Shown here: positions 48,832 to 57,995 of the stretch, piece after piece
Numbering within the stretch: the first letter of the stretch is position 1
How the letters are laid out: the number at the start of each line of letters is the position of its first letter
DNA from: Radicibacter daui
Lineage (GTDB): Bacteria; Pseudomonadota; Alphaproteobacteria; Radicibacterales; Radicibacteraceae
Direction of reading: 5' to 3'
DNA length: 64,000 nucleotides
Assembly (NCBI GenBank): GCA_030657355.1
Contig: CP131056.1
Location: forward strand, 3,430,501-3,494,500
Program-made: the position numbers and the translations under genes
The notes under the pieces: model-generated
Database searches by the model: none
What the model saw: only the letters and a program-made list of their open reading frames with translations
Told to the model about the DNA's origin: nothing

Positions 48832-51800
48832 GTGCCGCAAAATGCCAGCTGCCCGCTGACCGCGCCCGAGATCAGCGAGCGCGCCCGCTCCGCCACGCCG
48901 GCCCGGCTGCCGCGCGTGCAAAGCCGGGGCGCGCTTCTGGTGGCCGATCCGGCAACCCGCCGGCTGACCGCAGCCAGCGAAAACGCCCTGCCCCTGCTGG
49001 GCATGGCGGGGGCGGGCGGATTTGGCCTCCGGCTCCTGGGCGAGCTGATTGCCGAGCGCCAGAGCCCGGCGGGCCGCCTTGCCCCCGCTGCCCTCACCCC
49101 CGCCGGCCTGCCCTACCTGATCGACCCCTTTCCCATCCGCAGCGCCCTTGACGGGCGCGAGCTGGAAGCGATCTGCCTCAATCATGACGGCCGGCTGCTG
49201 GTGGAGCTGCTGCCCGCCCGGGCCGAGGAAGAACGCGATGCCGCCGGACTGCAGCGCGCCCTGCAGCATGCCGCCTCCACCTTTGCCCGCATCAGCCGCA
49301 TCGACGAGTTGCTGCAGGCCGGCGCCGAGGCCATGCAGGCGCTGAGCGGCTTCGAGCGCACGGTGCTCTACCGCTTCGAGCGCGAGTGGCACGGTTATGT
49401 CGCTGCCGAGGCCACCTCCGCCGGGGTCAATCGCCGCTTCGAGGGGCTGCACATCCCGGCAAGCGATATCCCCGAGAGTACCCGCCGGCTCTATGGCGCC
49501 ACCTTCATCCGCTCCATCGCCGATGTGGAAGCCCCGCCCTCGCCGCTGCTGGGCCCTGACGGCGCGCCACTTACGGAAGCGGTCGACCTTTCCTTCAGCC
49601 TGCTGCGCCCCATCTCCGAACGGCACGCCACCTTCCTGAAGGCACTGGAAGTGCGCGCTGCCCTATGGCTGCCGCTCCGGGTGGCGGAGGGTCTGTGGGG
49701 CGTTGCCGTCTGCCATGACAGCCGCCCCCGTGCCCTGCCGGCTTACCTGCAGGCTGCCTGCTGCCTGCTCTCACAGCTGCTCGCCGGCCGTATCGGACAG
49801 ATTCTCCAACGCGGCGAAAATGAAAAACGCGAGCGGGTGCGCACGCTGACCGACCGGCTGCGTGCCGAAGTCCATGACGGCCAGTCGGTGGCAGATGCCG
49901 TCCGGGCCAACGAGAAAGGTCTGCTGGGCCTTTTTGAGGCGGATGCGCTGGTCGGCCGGATCGATGGCCATCCGGTCAGCGCCGGCGCGCTGTCGCCGGA
50001 GAGCGCCTGCCTGCCTGCGGCGACCGCCGCCATCCACCCGCCGGCAACCGCCACCAACGGGGTGCACATTACCGCCGCCCTGCCCCCCGGCCTGCTGGGC
50101 AGCGCGCCGCTCCAGCTGGCCGATGGCAGCCCGCTTACCGGCGGCGTCGTGCTCGCCCTCTCCGACAATGGCGAGGACTGGCTGGCCCTGCTGCGGCGGG
50201 CGAGCGAGCGCACCCTCATCTGGGCACATGATCCGGACCGGCCGGAGGAGCGCGACCCACGCCGGCCGGTGAGCCTGTTCCGCCAGCGCGTCAGCGACAA
50301 CAGCGCCCCCTTCGAGCCGGCGCTCGGCGCCTGCGCCTACATTCTGCGCGCCGCCCTGCTGGAAGATCTCATCTTCCAGCGCCGGCGCCAGACCGAGGCC
50401 ACCCTTGCCCGCATGGTGGAGGAGCGCACCGCCGAGCTGCTGCGCACCCAGGCCGTCTTCAGCACCATCATGGACGCGACGGACGAGCTCGTCGGCATGG
50501 TGGACGCCGAAGGCCGGCTGATCGCGCTCAACCGCCGGGCCTATGCCACCACCGGCATTACCCCGGATACGCTCTCGCGCCACACGCTCGATGCGCTCTG
50601 GCCCACCAGCGCGCCGCCCACCCGGCTCGACCGGCTGCATGAGGCGACACGCACCCGGCGCATGCTGCGTTTTGAAGAACGCATCGCCGGCCGCGACTTC
50701 GTCATCACCATCACCCCGGTGATCGAACCGGACGGCTCGATCCAGCGCTTTGCCTGTTTCAGCCGCGATGTGACGGATGAGCGCGAAACAGCGCGCGAAC
50801 TGGAAGCAGCACGCGATGCGGCAGAGGCCGCCAACCGCGCCAAGTCGGAATTTCTGGCCGCCATCAGCCACGAGCTGCGCACCCCGATGACGGGGGTGCT
50901 GGCAACCGTGCGCCTTCTCGCTGGCACCAGCCTCACGCCCGACCAGCAGCGGTTCATCGACATCATCCGCGGCTCCGCCCACACGCTGCTCAGCGTGCTG
51001 GGAGACCTCCTGGACATCTCGCGCATCGAGGCCGGGGCGCTCCGGCTGGAGGCGGTGCCGGTCGATATCAGCGCGGTGATCGACGCGGTCGCCGGCCTGC
51101 TCGAACCGCAGGCGGCCGAGCGCAAGGTTACCCTTTCCTGCGAGCTCCCCAAAGGGCCGGGCCGGCGCGTGCTGGGCGATCCTGCCCGCCTGCAGCAAAT
51201 CGCCTTCAACCTCGTCGGCAACGCCATCAAATTTTCCGCCGGCGGCGAAGTGGCGGTATCGCTGACCGCGGAGACGGCAGGCAAACAGGCCGTCGCGCTG
51301 ACACTGACGGTCAGCGATACCGGGATTGGCATGGACGACGCGTTGCTGGCACGCCTCTTCCAGCCCTTCACCCAGGCTGACGCCTCCACCAGCCGGCGCT
51401 TCGGCGGTACCGGTCTCGGCCTTTCCATCACCAAGCGCCTTGTCGATGCCATGGGCGGCAGCATCATCGTGGCCAGCAAACCCGGAGCCGGCAGCCGCTT
51501 TACCGTCAGCCTGACCTTGCCGCTGGCGGGCCTTTCGAGCCGCGCGCGCGGGAAAACGGACGGCGCTCTTCCCACACTGCGCCCGCTCAGCCTGCTGCTG
51601 GTCGACGACAATCCGGTCAATCTCGATCTGGTGCGCCTGTTGCTGGCGGCCGACGGCCATAGGGTCAAAAGCTGCCAGAACGGGCCGGAAGCGCTGGCCT
51701 GGCTGGCGGACCATCATTGCGATGCCGTGCTGCTTGACCTGCACATGCCGGAGATGGACGGCTTTACCGTTGCCCGCACAATCCGCAATTCCGCCGGGCC

Positions 51801-52326
51801 GCACCGCGATGTTATCATTCTGGCGCTCAGTGCCGACGGGATGGACACCACCCGCCAGCGCGCCCGCGAAGCCGGCTTCGACGCACTCCTGCCCAAACCT
51901 TTCGAGCCAGAGGACCTGACCCAGCTCATGATCGATCTCGGCCTCAACAACAGCCCCGACGATAACGAAGGTCCGGAAAAGGCCGATTTCACCGCCGTTC
52001 CCGTCATCGACCCCTCGCGCCTTGCCCGGCTGACCCGCGCCGCCGGCGCTGACGAGGCGCGCGCCGTGCTCGGCCGTTATCTGGAAACGGCAACCCAGGG
52101 GCTGGAAGGCATGCGGGAAGCCTTCGCCACCGGCGACGGCACCTCCCTGCGCGAGATCGCCCATGACATGCGCGGTGCCATGGCCAATATCGGCCTCACC
52201 CGCCTCAGTGAAATCGCCTCCGCCCTGCATGACGAGGTGGGCGGCAGCGAACTGGCCGAGGCGCTGATTGCCGAATTCGCCAGTGCCCTTGCCGAAAGCG
52301 AAGCGGCGACAGCCAAGCTCGGCTGA
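48832..52326 (+). CDS. bacteriophytochrome-like hybrid histidine kinase, degenerate chromophore site
   Basis: A 1164-residue protein: PAS_2 (about 25-125), GAF (about 135-310), PHY-like (about 320-510), PAS (about 540-650), HisKA with His680 (SHELRTP), HATPase, REC with Asp969 (LLDLHMPEMDG), and HPt with His1111 (AHDMRGA). The GAF domain keeps PASDIP (209-214) and His265. The N-terminal biliverdin Cys is Ala18 by ungapped alignment to the PHG-like SRG (31-33), and the CHH pair is CHD (294-296). The only nearby Cys is residue 7. GTG 48832 is the only fitting start. Confidence 0.88.
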   Translation: MPQNASCPLTAPEISERARSATPARLPRVQSRGALLVADPATRRLTAASENALPLLGMAGAGGFGLRLLGELIAERQSPAGRLAPAALTPAGLPYLIDPFPIRSALDGRELEAICLNHDGRLLVELLPARAEEERDAAGLQRALQHAASTFARISRIDELLQAGAEAMQALSGFERTVLYRFEREWHGYVAAEATSAGVNRRFEGLHIPASDIPESTRRLYGATFIRSIADVEAPPSPLLGPDGAPLTEAVDLSFSLLRPISERHATFLKALEVRAALWLPLRVAEGLWGVAVCHDSRPRALPAYLQAACCLLSQLLAGRIGQILQRGENEKRERVRTLTDRLRAEVHDGQSVADAVRANEKGLLGLFEADALVGRIDGHPVSAGALSPESACLPAATAAIHPPATATNGVHITAALPPGLLGSAPLQLADGSPLTGGVVLALSDNGEDWLALLRRASERTLIWAHDPDRPEERDPRRPVSLFRQRVSDNSAPFEPALGACAYILRAALLEDLIFQRRRQTEATLARMVEERTAELLRTQAVFSTIMDATDELVGMVDAEGRLIALNRRAYATTGITPDTLSRHTLDALWPTSAPPTRLDRLHEATRTRRMLRFEERIAGRDFVITITPVIEPDGSIQRFACFSRDVTDERETARELEAARDAAEAANRAKSEFLAAISHELRTPMTGVLATVRLLAGTSLTPDQQRFIDIIRGSAHTLLSVLGDLLDISRIEAGALRLEAVPVDISAVIDAVAGLLEPQAAERKVTLSCELPKGPGRRVLGDPARLQQIAFNLVGNAIKFSAGGEVAVSLTAETAGKQAVALTLTVSDTGIGMDDALLARLFQPFTQADASTSRRFGGTGLGLSITKRLVDAMGGSIIVASKPGAGSRFTVSLTLPLAGLSSRARGKTDGALPTLRPLSLLLVDDNPVNLDLVRLLLAADGHRVKSCQNGPEALAWLADHHCDAVLLDLHMPEMDGFTVARTIRNSAGPHRDVIILALSADGMDTTRQRAREAGFDALLPKPFEPEDLTQLMIDLGLNNSPDDNEGPEKADFTAVPVIDPSRLARLTRAAGADEARAVLGRYLETATQGLEGMREAFATGDGTSLREIAHDMRGAMANIGLTRLSEIASALHDEVGGSELAEALIAEFASALAESEAATAKLG

Positions 52327-52452
52327 AAAAATCGCCATCCCGGCAAATTTTTTGGAACCAAATCACATTCCCGGTTGTTCCTGTGGGTCAAGTTCTGTCC
52401 TGCCACCGTCCGGCAGCGCCCTCCCTTTGTTGAACCCGAGGAAAAGACGTCC

Positions 52453-53949
52453 GTGTTCAAGGCTTTCCGACTGCCGCGACAGCTTATTCTGCTGACGGTC
52501 GGTTTCGTTACCCTTGTGGTCTCCAGCCTCGTGACGGTGTGGCTGGTGCAGGAGAACCGCCGCCAGGCCGAAGAAGTCGCGCGTACACTCGATATCGAGA
52601 ACGATATCAATGAGCTGAAGGTCATCTTCCGCCGCGCCGAAAGCACGCAGCGCGGTTTCCTGCTGACCGAGGACGACCAGTATCTCGCCTTCTTCGACCG
52701 GCTGTTGACCGCCCTGCCCCGGCGCACCGACGAGCTGAAGGCCAAACTCGGCGACCTGCCCGAACACAAGGCCGCGTTTGAGACACTGGTTCCCATCGTC
52801 GCCGCCAAGGTTGACGAGATGCGCAAGACGGTGGAACTGCAGCAGGCTGGCCGCCATGCCGAGGCGCTCGCCGTCGTGAACACCGATGCCGGCCTCAAGC
52901 TCGCCGACCAGTTCACCCAGATTACCAACAACATACGCGACATCGAGCAGCAGCGTTTCGAGGCGCTGTCGCTCAAGGCCCAGCAGACCGGTTATCTGCT
53001 GCTCTTCATCGGCCTTTCCGGCTCGCTGCTGATCTGCGCGCTCGCCGGACTTTCTTTCTATGAAACGCGGCGCAATTACCGGGCGCTGGCGATGGCGCAT
53101 GATGCCCTCGCCGCGATGAATGCGGGCCTTGAGGAGAGGGTGAAGGAGCGCACGGCGGAGCTGCAGGAGGCCAACGAGGAAATCCAGCGCTTCGCCTACA
53201 TCGTCAGCCACGATCTGCGCTCGCCGCTCGTCAATATCATGGGCTTTACCAGCGAGCTGGAGGCACTGAAGGGCGATCTTCTGGCCTGGGCGCAGGAAAC
53301 CCGCGGCCAGCCCCAGGGCGAGACCGCCATGGTTGCCGCGGGAGAAACCGGAGAGCTTGATCCGCGCGGCACCAGCCTGGCCCGCGATTTCGATGACTCG
53401 CTCGGCTTCATCAAATCCGCCATCGCCAAGATGGACCGTCTCATCAACGCCATCCTCAAGCTGTCGCGCGCCGGTCGCCGCGAGTTCCGGCCCGAGCCGA
53501 TCGATCTGGACGAGACGCTGCGCACCATCCTCTCCGCGGCCACCCACCAGATCGAGGAAGCCGGCGCCACCGTGATTGCCGGGGCCCTGCCCAAGCTCAC
53601 CAGCGACCGGCTGGCCATCGAACAGATCTTCTCCAATCTCGTCGACAACGCGCTCAAATACATGCGCGCCGGCGTGCCGGGCGAAGTTTCCATCCGCTCC
53701 ACCCAGCGCTCCGGCTATGCCATCATCGAAGTGGCCGACAACGGCCGCGGCATTGCCGCGAAGGACCGCGAGCGCATCTTCGAGCTCTTCCGCCGCTCCG
53801 GCGTGCAGGACCGCCCCGGCGAAGGCATCGGCCTTGCCCATGTGCGTACGCTGGTGCGCGGCCTCGGCGGGCGCATCAGCGTCGACAGCGAACTAGGCAA
53901 AGGCAGCACCTTTACCGTTACCCTGCCCCTTTCGTGGAAAGGGGCCTGA
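52453..53949 (+). CDS. CHASE3-type sensor histidine kinase
   Basis: A 498-residue membrane kinase. TM1 (about 9-30), a CHASE3-like periplasmic helical domain (RRAESTQRGFLLTEDDQYL and following), TM2 (LLLFIGLSGSLLICALAGL), coiled coil, HisKA with His253 in VSHDLRSPLVN and HATPase with NALKY and DNGRGI. GTG 52453 has GAGG upstream. The downstream Rcp1-like regulator starts 17 bp after its stop and is the likely partner. Confidence 0.9.
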   Translation: MFKAFRLPRQLILLTVGFVTLVVSSLVTVWLVQENRRQAEEVARTLDIENDINELKVIFRRAESTQRGFLLTEDDQYLAFFDRLLTALPRRTDELKAKLGDLPEHKAAFETLVPIVAAKVDEMRKTVELQQAGRHAEALAVVNTDAGLKLADQFTQITNNIRDIEQQRFEALSLKAQQTGYLLLFIGLSGSLLICALAGLSFYETRRNYRALAMAHDALAAMNAGLEERVKERTAELQEANEEIQRFAYIVSHDLRSPLVNIMGFTSELEALKGDLLAWAQETRGQPQGETAMVAAGETGELDPRGTSLARDFDDSLGFIKSAIAKMDRLINAILKLSRAGRREFRPEPIDLDETLRTILSAATHQIEEAGATVIAGALPKLTSDRLAIEQIFSNLVDNALKYMRAGVPGEVSIRSTQRSGYAIIEVADNGRGIAAKDRERIFELFRRSGVQDRPGEGIGLAHVRTLVRGLGGRISVDSELGKGSTFTVTLPLSWKGA

Positions 53950-53966
53950 CCCATGGAGCCAATCAA

Positions 53967-54404
53967 GTGAACCAGCAAACCGTCACGATCATCATGATCG
54001 AGGATGACGAAGGCCACGCCCACCTCATTGAAAAGAACATCCGCCGGGCGGGCGTGAACAACGAGATCCTTGCCTTCACCAACGGCACCAGCGCCATGGA
54101 CTTCCTCTTCGGCGCCGATGGCAGCGGCACGGTCAGCGAAGGCCGCGCTCTGCTGATCCTGCTCGATCTCAACCTGCCGGACATGACCGGCGTCGAGATC
54201 CTGCAGAAGGTGAAGGAGAACCCGCATCTCAAGGGCACGCCGGTGGTGGTGCTGACCACGACCGACGACAAGCTGGAGATCAAGCGGTGTTACGATCTCG
54301 GCTGCAACGTCTACATCACCAAGCCGGTGAATTACGAAAATTTCGCCAATGCCATCCGGCAGCTTGGCCTGTTCTTCTCCGTGATCCAGGTTCCGGAGGC
54401 CTAA
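53967..54404 (+). CDS. Rcp1-like response regulator
   Basis: A 145-residue single REC domain. Acidic pocket IEDDEGH, phospho-acceptor Asp67 in LLDLNLPD, Thr in LTTTDD and Lys in ITKPVNYENF. The type resembles phytochrome partners such as cyanobacterial Rcp1. GTG 53967 is the likely start. It lies between a CHASE3 kinase and a REC-HisKA_2 gene, so it probably relays from one of them. Confidence 0.93.
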   Translation: MNQQTVTIIMIEDDEGHAHLIEKNIRRAGVNNEILAFTNGTSAMDFLFGADGSGTVSEGRALLILLDLNLPDMTGVEILQKVKENPHLKGTPVVVLTTTDDKLEIKRCYDLGCNVYITKPVNYENFANAIRQLGLFFSVIQVPEA

Positions 54405-54418
54405 GGCAATTGGACAGC

Positions 54419-55543
54419 GTGCGCCCGCGGGTCCTTTACATCGATGACGATCCCGGCCTTGCCCGGCTGGTCCAGCGCGACCTTGGCCGCGCCGGTTATG
54501 AGGTCGAGACGGTCGGCAACGGCCGGGCGGGGCTGGAACGCCTTGCCCGCCGCGGCATCGATGTCATCGCCCTCGACCATTACATGCCGGAGCTGGACGG
54601 GCTGGAGACTCTGGCGGAAATCCGCAAGCTGCCGGACCCGCCACCGGTCATCTATGTAACCGGCACGTCTGAAGGGCGCGTGGCGGTGTCCGCGCTCAAG
54701 GCCGGCGCGGTAGATTACGTGATCAAGGAAGTGGATGGCGAGTTCCTGCCGCTGCTACGTGCCGCCGTCGGCGCCGCACTGAACGGCCAGGAGATGCGCC
54801 GCGCCAAGGAGCGGGCGGAGGCCGAGCTGCGTGCCCAGCGCGACCGGTTCGAGGCGCTTGCCAACGAGCGTGCGCTGCTGATGAGCGAGATGAACCACCG
54901 TGTCGGCAACAGCCTGCAACTGGTGGTCTCCCTGCTCAGCATGCAGGCCCACGCCTCCCAGGACGACGTGCTGCGCGAAGCGCTGCGCTCGGTCATCAAG
55001 CGCCTCAGCGCCATCGCCCACGTCCATCGCCGGCTCTATGGTGGCGGGGACGTACAGAGCATCTGCCTGCGCAGCTATCTCGGCTCGCTGGTGGAGGATG
55101 TCAGCGTTACCCTTTCCGGTGACCAGACCAGCCACAAGATCGAGCTGATGGCCGAGCCGGTCTCAACCTCGCCCGACAGCGCGGTGGCCATCGGCGTCAT
55201 CGTGACCGAGCTTCTTATCAACGCGATGAAGTACGCCTACCCCGGCGGTCAAGGCGGCCCCATCCGCGTGCGGCTTTATCGCCGCGGCGACAGGGCCGAA
55301 GCCCTGCTGATCGTGGAGGATGACGGCATCGGCTCTTCCGGCACCGCGCAGCAAGCCCCGAAGGGCATGTCCGCCGGCCTTGGCCAGAAGATCATCGCAG
55401 CGATGGCCTCCAAGCTGGAGGCCGAGCTGGAGCGGGATGAAAGCCATGCCGGAACCCGCGTTCTGGTGCGGTTTCCACTGACGGAAGCCGACACCGGCAT
55501 GGTGGAGGCTGAAGCTGAGGCCGAGAGGGCCGGCGCTGCCTGA
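54419..55543 (+). CDS. REC domain-HisKA_2 histidine kinase fusion
   Basis: A protein of about 374 residues. N-terminal REC domain with Asp53 in ALDHYMPELDG and a usual Lys in VIKEVDG, then a coiled coil, then a HisKA_2 (HWE-like) kinase with His160 in MSEMNHRVGNSLQLV and an HATPase with ELLINAMKYAYP. GTG 54419 is preferred; TTG 54410 is possible and 6 bp after the previous stop. It is the last gene of the four-gene signalling series. Confidence 0.9.
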   Translation: MRPRVLYIDDDPGLARLVQRDLGRAGYEVETVGNGRAGLERLARRGIDVIALDHYMPELDGLETLAEIRKLPDPPPVIYVTGTSEGRVAVSALKAGAVDYVIKEVDGEFLPLLRAAVGAALNGQEMRRAKERAEAELRAQRDRFEALANERALLMSEMNHRVGNSLQLVVSLLSMQAHASQDDVLREALRSVIKRLSAIAHVHRRLYGGGDVQSICLRSYLGSLVEDVSVTLSGDQTSHKIELMAEPVSTSPDSAVAIGVIVTELLINAMKYAYPGGQGGPIRVRLYRRGDRAEALLIVEDDGIGSSGTAQQAPKGMSAGLGQKIIAAMASKLEAELERDESHAGTRVLVRFPLTEADTGMVEAEAEAERAGAA

Positions 55544-55585
55544 GCCCTCCTTCGCCACCGCCTGGCTGACCGCCGCGAACTCCAC

Positions 55586-55972
55586 TCACACCACATCGAA
55601 GGCAAGCGCCAGCTCGTCTCCATGCTGGCCCCGGCGCATCCAGTTTGCTGACGGTGCCTCGATCAGCACGATCTCGATATCGGCGGCGCCAATACCGGTC
55701 GCCGCTTCCACCGCATCGCTCAGAGCGCGCGTCAGGCGCTTGCGGAGCGCGGCGGGATGGCCGGTCATGAGCTGCACTTCAACAATCAGGTAGTTTTCGC
55801 TGCGGTCGGCGGGGAAGATGAAGCTTTCATCATCCAGCGGCAGGAAGCGCTGCAGGCGCGGGCCGGCTTCTTCTTCCAGCACACCCACCAGGGCGGCATG
55901 CACGGCATCGGAGAGAGCGGTGCGATGGCGCGCCAGCACGGGAGCAAGCGCGTAGATCTTTGTCTGTGTCAT
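55586..55972 (-). CDS. tautomerase-family protein without the usual Pro1
   Basis: A 128-residue protein similar to the Tautomerase_2 family: IYALAPVLARHRTALSDAVH, shown in part, RFLPLDDESFIFP, YLIVEVQLMTGHPAALRKRL and IVLIEAPSANWMRRGQ. Family enzymes use the N-terminal proline left after Met removal; this one starts MTQTKIYAL. Either the start is wrong or it uses another mechanism. No neighbour shares its strand closely. Confidence 0.75.
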   Translation of the reverse strand: MTQTKIYALAPVLARHRTALSDAVHAALVGVLEEEAGPRLQRFLPLDDESFIFPADRSENYLIVEVQLMTGHPAALRKRLTRALSDAVEAATGIGAADIEIVLIEAPSANWMRRGQHGDELALAFDVV

Positions 55973-56270
55973 GGCCTTCGGGCCTCCTTTTCGCGGGCGA
56001 TTGCCGCGTTTGTCAGGAGTGCCGCCATGAAGTCAGTTTCGGGAAAGTGAACCCCACCTTTGTCCCGCCGCCGCTTCCTGGCGGCACCGGTGGGAGTTTC
56101 TTGTCAGGAAAACACCACGTAAGCCGCTCACCGAAAGGCGAGATGCCACGTAAAATAATAGTTCGGGACAAGGCGTGCGTTTTCCATGGACCGGATGATG
56201 TCGCGCCCGGCGAGCGGCGTCAACGCTGTTAATGCCGCGGGGCCGCAAGAGCGCGGACTGGCACCGACGG
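55973..56270. other. 298-bp gap between two minus-strand genes
   Basis: It holds the promoter side of the tautomerase gene and the 3' side of the next gene. No conserved element was recognised. Confidence 0.3.
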
Positions 56271-56573
56271 TCAGCGGCGCGGATCGTCGCTTTTGTCGAG
56301 GAAGCGGTCGAGCGCCTGCAGCAGCTCGGTGCAACCATCCAGCTCAAGCATCAATTTTTGCGTCCGGTTTACCTGGCCGCCATCGGCAAGATCATCCATG
56401 GCGATGTGACGCAAACGCTGGACTCGTGCCCGGATACGCTGGACGAGCATGTGGCCCTGGGTGGCCGACAGCTCCGGCTTGTGGGTTTCATTCGCCGTTT
56501 TCGCCATCAATCCGGCAAGGATTGGTGTTGCTATATCGTTTTCTGGCATTATCCGCGCCCGGTTCGTTGCCAT
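56271..56573 (-). CDS. small helical protein of unknown function
   Basis: A protein of 100 residues (92 from ATG 56549). It is mostly alpha-helical, with AKTANETHKPELSATQGHML, HIAMDDLADGGQ and LELDGCTELLQALDRFLDK. No family was recognised and there is no membrane segment. It is divergent from the GNAT gene, and the shared upstream region holds two inverted repeats, suggesting shared control. Confidence 0.55.
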   Translation of the reverse strand: MATNRARIMPENDIATPILAGLMAKTANETHKPELSATQGHMLVQRIRARVQRLRHIAMDDLADGGQVNRTQKLMLELDGCTELLQALDRFLDKSDDPRR

Positions 56574-56618
56574 TTTTCGTATAACAAGTGTGGTTCAACA
56601 TCACTCAAAAAGGGAATG

Positions 56619-56680
56619 TAGTAATTTTACTATACACAAAAAGTTCATTCTTTCCGTAAGCAGTTGATTCATTACGGAAA
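56619..56680. promoter_or_regulatory. two inverted repeats in the small-protein/GNAT divergent promoter
   Basis: TAGTAA-TT-TTACTA (56619-56632) and TTTCCGTAA-N12-TTACGGAAA (56651-56659 with 56672-56680). The second is a perfect 9-bp repeat with 21-bp centre spacing, 75 bp before the GNAT start. It is a plausible site for a dimeric regulator such as the LuxR-like protein at 57249. Confidence 0.6.
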
Positions 56681-56754
56681 TCCATCACTCGCGAGTATGC
56701 AACTTTTCCCAGACAATCTCTCCCCGTGGACTCAAATCTTGCGGGAGAAAATCC

Positions 56755-57297
56755 ATGCAGACCTTACTGACCGTATCATTGGTAACAACCGTCACCGACC
56801 TGATGGCAGCGCTGGAGCTGCGGCGACAGGTCTTCGTGATAGAAAAGGGGCGCGCCGCCAAGAATGATGGAAACGATCTGCTGTGCGCGCATCTGCTGGC
56901 CCGCCAGGGAGACATGGTTGTCGGCACCTGCCGCCTCAGGCCCTTCGGTTGGGGATGTTATCTTGAGCAACTCTGCATCACGCCGGATGCCCGGCGCGGC
57001 ATCCGCGTCCTGCGGGCGCTTACCGACGAGGCGATCCGCTACGCGGCCCTCAAGGGGCATCAGGCAATCTATGGTGAGGTACATCCGGACCTTGACCAGT
57101 TCTGGACCCGGCGCGGCGCCTCACCCGACGGCTTCGCCATCGAGGGGGACGGCGTGCTCTATCGCCGCTATCGCCTGCCCCTGCCCCATCTGCAGGAAGC
57201 CGATCAGCTGTTCGGCGATCTCGCCAGTCTTGAGCAGTGCGAGGCGTCATGGCTGAGTACCTTCCCGGCGGCAACATCCCAAACAGCCGCCGCGTAA
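56755..57297 (+). CDS. GNAT-fold acyltransferase with LuxI-like residues
   Basis: A 180-residue acyltransferase. The core reads ALELRRQVFVIEKGRAAKND, then GNDLLCAHLLARQGDMVVGTCRLRPF. It carries counterparts of LuxI Arg24, Phe28, Asp45, Asp48 and Arg69, but not Trp34. Ordinary GNAT acetyltransferases share part of this pattern, so an acyl-homoserine lactone role is not proven. GGGAG precedes ATG 56755. The LuxR-like gene overlaps its end by 49 bp. Confidence 0.75.
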   Translation: MQTLLTVSLVTTVTDLMAALELRRQVFVIEKGRAAKNDGNDLLCAHLLARQGDMVVGTCRLRPFGWGCYLEQLCITPDARRGIRVLRALTDEAIRYAALKGHQAIYGEVHPDLDQFWTRRGASPDGFAIEGDGVLYRRYRLPLPHLQEADQLFGDLASLEQCEASWLSTFPAATSQTAAA

Positions 57298-57950
57298 TTG
57301 CCGCTCTTACCCGATGGGCTGAAGGTGTCGGGGCCTTTGCCATCGCCCTTCAGGCCTATCGGGCACGCAGCACCAGCGTCTGGGATGGCTTTCCGGCCGG
57401 TTTCTGGGAAGGGTACTCCCTTGGCCAGCAGGACATGGACCGTGTCTGTGCTGTCGCCAACGCCATGCGCATCGGCTGGACCAGTTACGCCTGGCAGGAA
57501 GCCTGGGGGGCGCTGGCCGGCAGCGGATCGCCGCTGGAAGCGCGGCGCTATTTTGAATCCTACGGCATGAGGGACGGGCTTACCTTCGTCATCAGCCGTG
57601 CCCGCTCCCGCATCGGCCTCTATATGGCCTTTGCCGAACCGGTGGATGATGCCCGGCGCGCCGCCATAGAAAAGCGGGCCTTTGCGCGTCTTTTAAGAGT
57701 GCAGGAAGAAGATCTGGGCCCGCCCAGCTTTACCTTCGCGACCAATCTCGGCCGCCTGTCGGAGGCGGAGCAACGATTGATGATCCGCCAGATCCTGGAA
57801 CCGGAGGCCGACGACCATCAGCTGGGAACCGGCCTCGGCATCTCGCTGCGCACCGTGCAGGCAACCAAAAGCCGGGCCTTCAAACGGCTCAATTGCCGCT
57901 CCTGGGCGGAAGCCGTCATGCTGTGTCGCATGGGCTGGCGCGCGGGGTGA
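57249..57950 (+). CDS. LuxR-like transcriptional regulator
   Basis: A 233-residue protein. The N-terminal domain has FWEGYSLGQQDMDRV and IGWTSYAW, reminiscent of the Trp/Tyr/Asp/Trp ligand pocket of autoinducer-binding domains, though Asp-Pro is Asp-Arg. The C-terminal helices contain LGTGLGISLRTVQATKSRAFKRL, quoted in part, matching a LuxR-type HTH. ATG 57249 has GCGAGG upstream and overlaps the GNAT gene by 49 bp, so the pair is coupled. Confidence 0.75.
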   Translation: MAEYLPGGNIPNSRRVIAALTRWAEGVGAFAIALQAYRARSTSVWDGFPAGFWEGYSLGQQDMDRVCAVANAMRIGWTSYAWQEAWGALAGSGSPLEARRYFESYGMRDGLTFVISRARSRIGLYMAFAEPVDDARRAAIEKRAFARLLRVQEEDLGPPSFTFATNLGRLSEAEQRLMIRQILEPEADDHQLGTGLGISLRTVQATKSRAFKRLNCRSWAEAVMLCRMGWRAG

Positions 57951-57995
57951 GAATGTTCCAGGGGGTCTTTTCTACAAATGCCAAGAGAACCGCTC

